Source: Polyangium jinanense
GTDB lineage: Bacteria > Myxococcota > Polyangia > Polyangiales > Polyangiaceae
Length of the DNA: 64,000 nt
Direction: 5' to 3'
Assembly (NCBI RefSeq): GCF_028435365.1
Contig: NZ_JAGTJJ010000001.1
Coordinates: 806,001-870,000, forward strand
In this document: positions 62,198 to 64,000 of the stretch, in pieces
Layout of the letters: each line of letters starts with the position of its first letter
How positions within the stretch are numbered: the stretch's first letter is position 1
Made by a program: the position numbers and the translations under genes
The notes under the pieces: generated by a model
Seen by the model: the letters and a program-made list of their open reading frames with translations, nothing else
Databases searched by the model: none
Told to the model about the DNA's origin: nothing

Positions 62198-63544
62198 GTG
62201 CCCCTGCCCTTCCTGCTCCCCGCCCCCGTGCTCTTCCTGATCGCCGCAGCGGTCGGGGCGATGTTCACGCTGAACGCGCTCCGGCCGGCCCGCAAGTTCT
62301 GGCCGCTGGTCGGCGCAGGGTTCTTCGCGTCGTGGCTGACCGGCGAGCTCGCCGCGCATCACCTGTTCTGGCAAGCCGTCGCGACCACGCTGTTCGTGTG
62401 GGCCGGCGGGCTCGACGGATGGCCCGGCTGGGTCGCGCTGTTCATCGTGACGCTGTCGTGGGTGGGGCTCGTGCGGATCGTGATCGACGCGCGGAAGGCG
62501 CGCGACGTGACGGAGGCGGCGCTCTGCGAGGGGCTCGGGACGGAGTATCGCAGCGTGATCCCCGAGGAGATCGGCGCGCACGTCGACGAGCATTTTTCCC
62601 TCCGGCAGCGCCTCTTCCCGCTGCCGGTGCTCGACGGGCGCGTGGAGGTCGTGCGCAACGTGATCTTCTCGCGCGCGGGCGGCGTGAACCTGCGGCTCGA
62701 CGTCTACCGGCCGCGCGGCAACACGAAGCCGCGGCCGACGGTGCTGTTCGTGCACGGCGGAGCGTGGGTGATCGGGAGCAAGGACGACCAGGGCAAACCC
62801 CTCGCCTACCGGCTCGCCGCGCACGGGTGGGTCGTGGTGTCGGCGAACTATCGGCTCTCGCCGCGCTTCACGTTCCCGGATCACCTGATCGACGTGAAGA
62901 GCGCGATCCGCTGGATCCGCGAGCACGGCAAGGAGCACGGGGCGGACCCGAGCTTCCTCGTGATCACGGGCGGATCGGCGGGCGGTCACCTCGCGGCGCT
63001 CGCGGCGCTCACGCCGAACGATCCGCGCTACCAGCCGGGCTTCGAGGACGTGGATACGCGCGTGCAAGCCTGCGTGCCGTTCTACGGGGTCTACGACTTC
63101 ACGGATCGGCGCGGGATCTGGAGGGGCACGCTCTTGCGTACGATCCTCGAGAAGAGCGTGATGAAGAAGCAGCTCGACGAGGATCGCACGGCGTTCGAGG
63201 CGGCCTCGCCGATGAGCCTCACGCGCAAGGACGCGCCGCCGTTCTTCGTGGTGCACGGCGATCGCGACTCGCTCGTGCCGGTGCAGGAGGCGCGGCTCTT
63301 CGTGGAGCTTCTGCGCGCCGAGAGCCGCGCGCCGGTGCTCTACGCGGAGCTACCGGGCGCGCAACACGCGTTCGAGGTGTTTCCGTCGGAGCGCACGGGG
63401 CACGCGCTCGCCGCGGTGGAGCGGTTTCTCGCGTACCAGTGGGCGCAGCACCAGACCTCACCCCCGGCCCCTCTCCACTCCGTGGAGAGGGGTGATGGGC
63501 GCCTCCTCTCCCCTCTCCACGGAGTGGAGAGGGGTTGGGGGTGA
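62198..63544 (+). CDS. Membrane-anchored esterase/lipase (HSL-type alpha/beta hydrolase)
   Basis: 448 residues from a GTG at 62198. About four N-terminal helices (FLLPAPVLFLIAAAVGAMF, FWPLVGAGFFASWLTGELAA, VATTLFVWAGGLD, WVALFIVTLSWVGLVRIVI) are followed by a hydrolase: oxyanion HGGAWVIGSKDD, nucleophile GGSAGGHLAAL, Asp in HGDRDSLVPV and His in PGAQHAFEVF. The HGGxW-type motif is that of hormone-sensitive-lipase relatives. The last 29 residues (from TSPPAPLHSVERG) are encoded by a palindromic element, so the natural C-terminus was probably AYQWAQHQ. It converges with the thioredoxin-like gene. Confidence 0.87.
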   Translation: MPLPFLLPAPVLFLIAAAVGAMFTLNALRPARKFWPLVGAGFFASWLTGELAAHHLFWQAVATTLFVWAGGLDGWPGWVALFIVTLSWVGLVRIVIDARKARDVTEAALCEGLGTEYRSVIPEEIGAHVDEHFSLRQRLFPLPVLDGRVEVVRNVIFSRAGGVNLRLDVYRPRGNTKPRPTVLFVHGGAWVIGSKDDQGKPLAYRLAAHGWVVVSANYRLSPRFTFPDHLIDVKSAIRWIREHGKEHGADPSFLVITGGSAGGHLAALAALTPNDPRYQPGFEDVDTRVQACVPFYGVYDFTDRRGIWRGTLLRTILEKSVMKKQLDEDRTAFEAASPMSLTRKDAPPFFVVHGDRDSLVPVQEARLFVELLRAESRAPVLYAELPGAQHAFEVFPSERTGHALAAVERFLAYQWAQHQTSPPAPLHSVERGDGRLLSPLHGVERGWG

Positions 63545-63546
63545 GG
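63456..63546. repeat. 37-bp inverted-repeat pair at a gene 3' end
   Basis: The left arm 63456-63492 (CCTCACCCCCGGCCCCTCTC then CACTCCGTGGAGAGGGG) and the right arm 63510-63546 are reverse complements with only two mismatches (GG against AA). Each arm holds its own palindrome CCCCTCTCCACTCCGTGGAG-type. The stop of the esterase gene falls inside the right arm. This CCCCTCTCCA...GGAGAGGGG text has the look of a dispersed repetitive element. Confidence 0.8.
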
Positions 63547-63548
63547 CA

Positions 63549-64000
63549 CTACAACGTCGCCGCCACGATCTCGTCGAGCGAAGCCTCGTCCACGAGGCCC
63601 GTCATGTACCGGACGACGCGGCCCTCACGATCGATGACCACGAGGCTCGGCAGGTTCTGCACGTCGTACGCCTGCGCCGCCTCCTGGCCCGCGTCGATCA
63701 CGATGGGATACGAAAGTCCCTTTTTTTCGGCGTAGCTCTTCGCCTTCGCGGGCGGGTCGTGCGCGTTCACGCCGAGCACGACGAGGCCCTGCTTCTCGTA
63801 ACGACGCGCGATGCGGTCGAGGATCGGGGCCTGCGCGGCGCAAGGGCCACACCAGGTCGCCCAGAAGTCCAGGACCACCGGGTGCCCCTTGAGGCTCTCG
63901 ATCTGCATCCGCGCCCCGGGATCGCCGTTCGCCGCGACCGCGAAGACCGCGTCGGGCGCCGGCTTGCCCTCGAACGGGCTGCCCCCGCCGACGACGCGAG
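63549..64000 (-). CDS. TlpA/ResA-type thioredoxin-like protein, 5' end beyond right edge
   Basis: At least 150 residues; the frame is open through the right edge with no stop, so the true start lies outside. It shows PFEGKPAPDAVFAVAANGDPG, then ESLKGHPVVLDFWATWCGPCAAQAPILDRIA with the WCGPC redox motif, VVLGVNAHDPPAKAKSYAEKKGL, and the cis-Pro region NLPSLVVIDREGRVVRYMTG. These are TlpA/ResA hallmarks: a thiol-disulfide oxidoreductase acting in the periplasm (cytochrome c maturation or general reduction). A signal or lipid anchor would be in the missing part. Confidence 0.88.
   Translation of the reverse strand, partial: RVVGGGSPFEGKPAPDAVFAVAANGDPGARMQIESLKGHPVVLDFWATWCGPCAAQAPILDRIARRYEKQGLVVLGVNAHDPPAKAKSYAEKKGLSYPIVIDAGQEAAQAYDVQNLPSLVVIDREGRVVRYMTGLVDEASLDEIVAATL

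Noticed and set aside
60686..63256. 856-residue open frame on the minus strand
   Set aside because: Antisense to the methyltransferase and esterase genes; biased composition and no family features.

Overview
The window is about 70% GC, densely coded on both strands, and reads as a chromosomal segment of a large-genome myxobacterium, most likely Sorangiineae/Polyangiales (inference). The grounds are two Ser/Thr protein kinases with altered DFG motifs (DYG, DWG), one carrying a WD40 array; about fifteen lipoproteins with Pro/Ala- or Gly/Ser-rich linkers; a PAS-PAS-STAS protein; a lysine-rich histone-H1-like tail; and a possible MYXO-CTERM-like C-terminus. I see no rRNA, tRNA, CRISPR array, insertion sequence or prophage.

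Layout. 1-4.8 kb: a lipoprotein cut by the left edge, a DksA/TraR-type regulator, two lipoproteins and a FAD oxidoreductase. 4.8-8.1 kb: arginine biosynthesis, argC followed by one gene fusing argJ and argB. 8.1-13.4 kb: lipoproteins, a kinase with a degenerate GGDEF domain, a cysteine-rich lipoprotein, a decayed 42-bp tandem array and an exported agmatine-deiminase-like lipoprotein. 13.4-20.4 kb: a CBM9-like lipoprotein, ffh with a Met/Gly/Pro repeat tail, small membrane proteins, an alpha/beta hydrolase and a secreted protein with a 9-residue repeat ending in a clear terminator.

20.5-26.2 kb (minus strand) is the most unusual part. It is an apparent four-gene transcription unit: a FecE-type ATPase, a lipoprotein-PDZ-NuoH hybrid, a zinc-ribbon/YbjN-like protein, and a trypsin-fold protein without catalytic His and Ser that also carries a zinc ribbon and a YbjN-like domain. 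26.3-28.6 kb: phaR, an ECF sigma factor and its zinc-finger anti-sigma factor. 28.7-32.5 kb: gamma-glutamyltransferase divergent from gshB, then a small Cys-rich protein and folK. 32.5-36.6 kb: a second cysteine-rich lipoprotein, a CBS protein, manC with a UppP-like protein, and Hsp20.

36.7-45 kb: a lipoprotein, sdhCAB, a DUF1152 protein, a PAS-PAS-STAS protein, a YjbR protein with an H1-like tail, and small envelope proteins. 45-48.5 kb: the kinase-WD40 protein. 48.5-51.1 kb: a TetR regulator divergent from a tandem Rieske oxygenase pair whose first member has lost both iron sites. 51.2-57.7 kb: an acyltransferase/SGNH protein, an HExxH lipoprotein, a Tat-exported Rossmann protein, a DHH phosphoesterase and a lipoprotein. 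57.9-64 kb: a cysteine desulfurase, a TPR-like lipoprotein, a metallophosphoesterase, a methyltransferase, an unknown protein, a membrane esterase whose 3' end lies in a 37-bp inverted repeat, and a TlpA-type thioredoxin cut by the right edge.

Many neighbours are translationally coupled through ATGA/GTGA/TGATG overlaps. Several convergent junctions hold long palindromes. Metabolic anchors (argC-argJB, sdhCAB, gshB, folK, manC, ffh) are interleaved with lineage-specific envelope and signalling genes.
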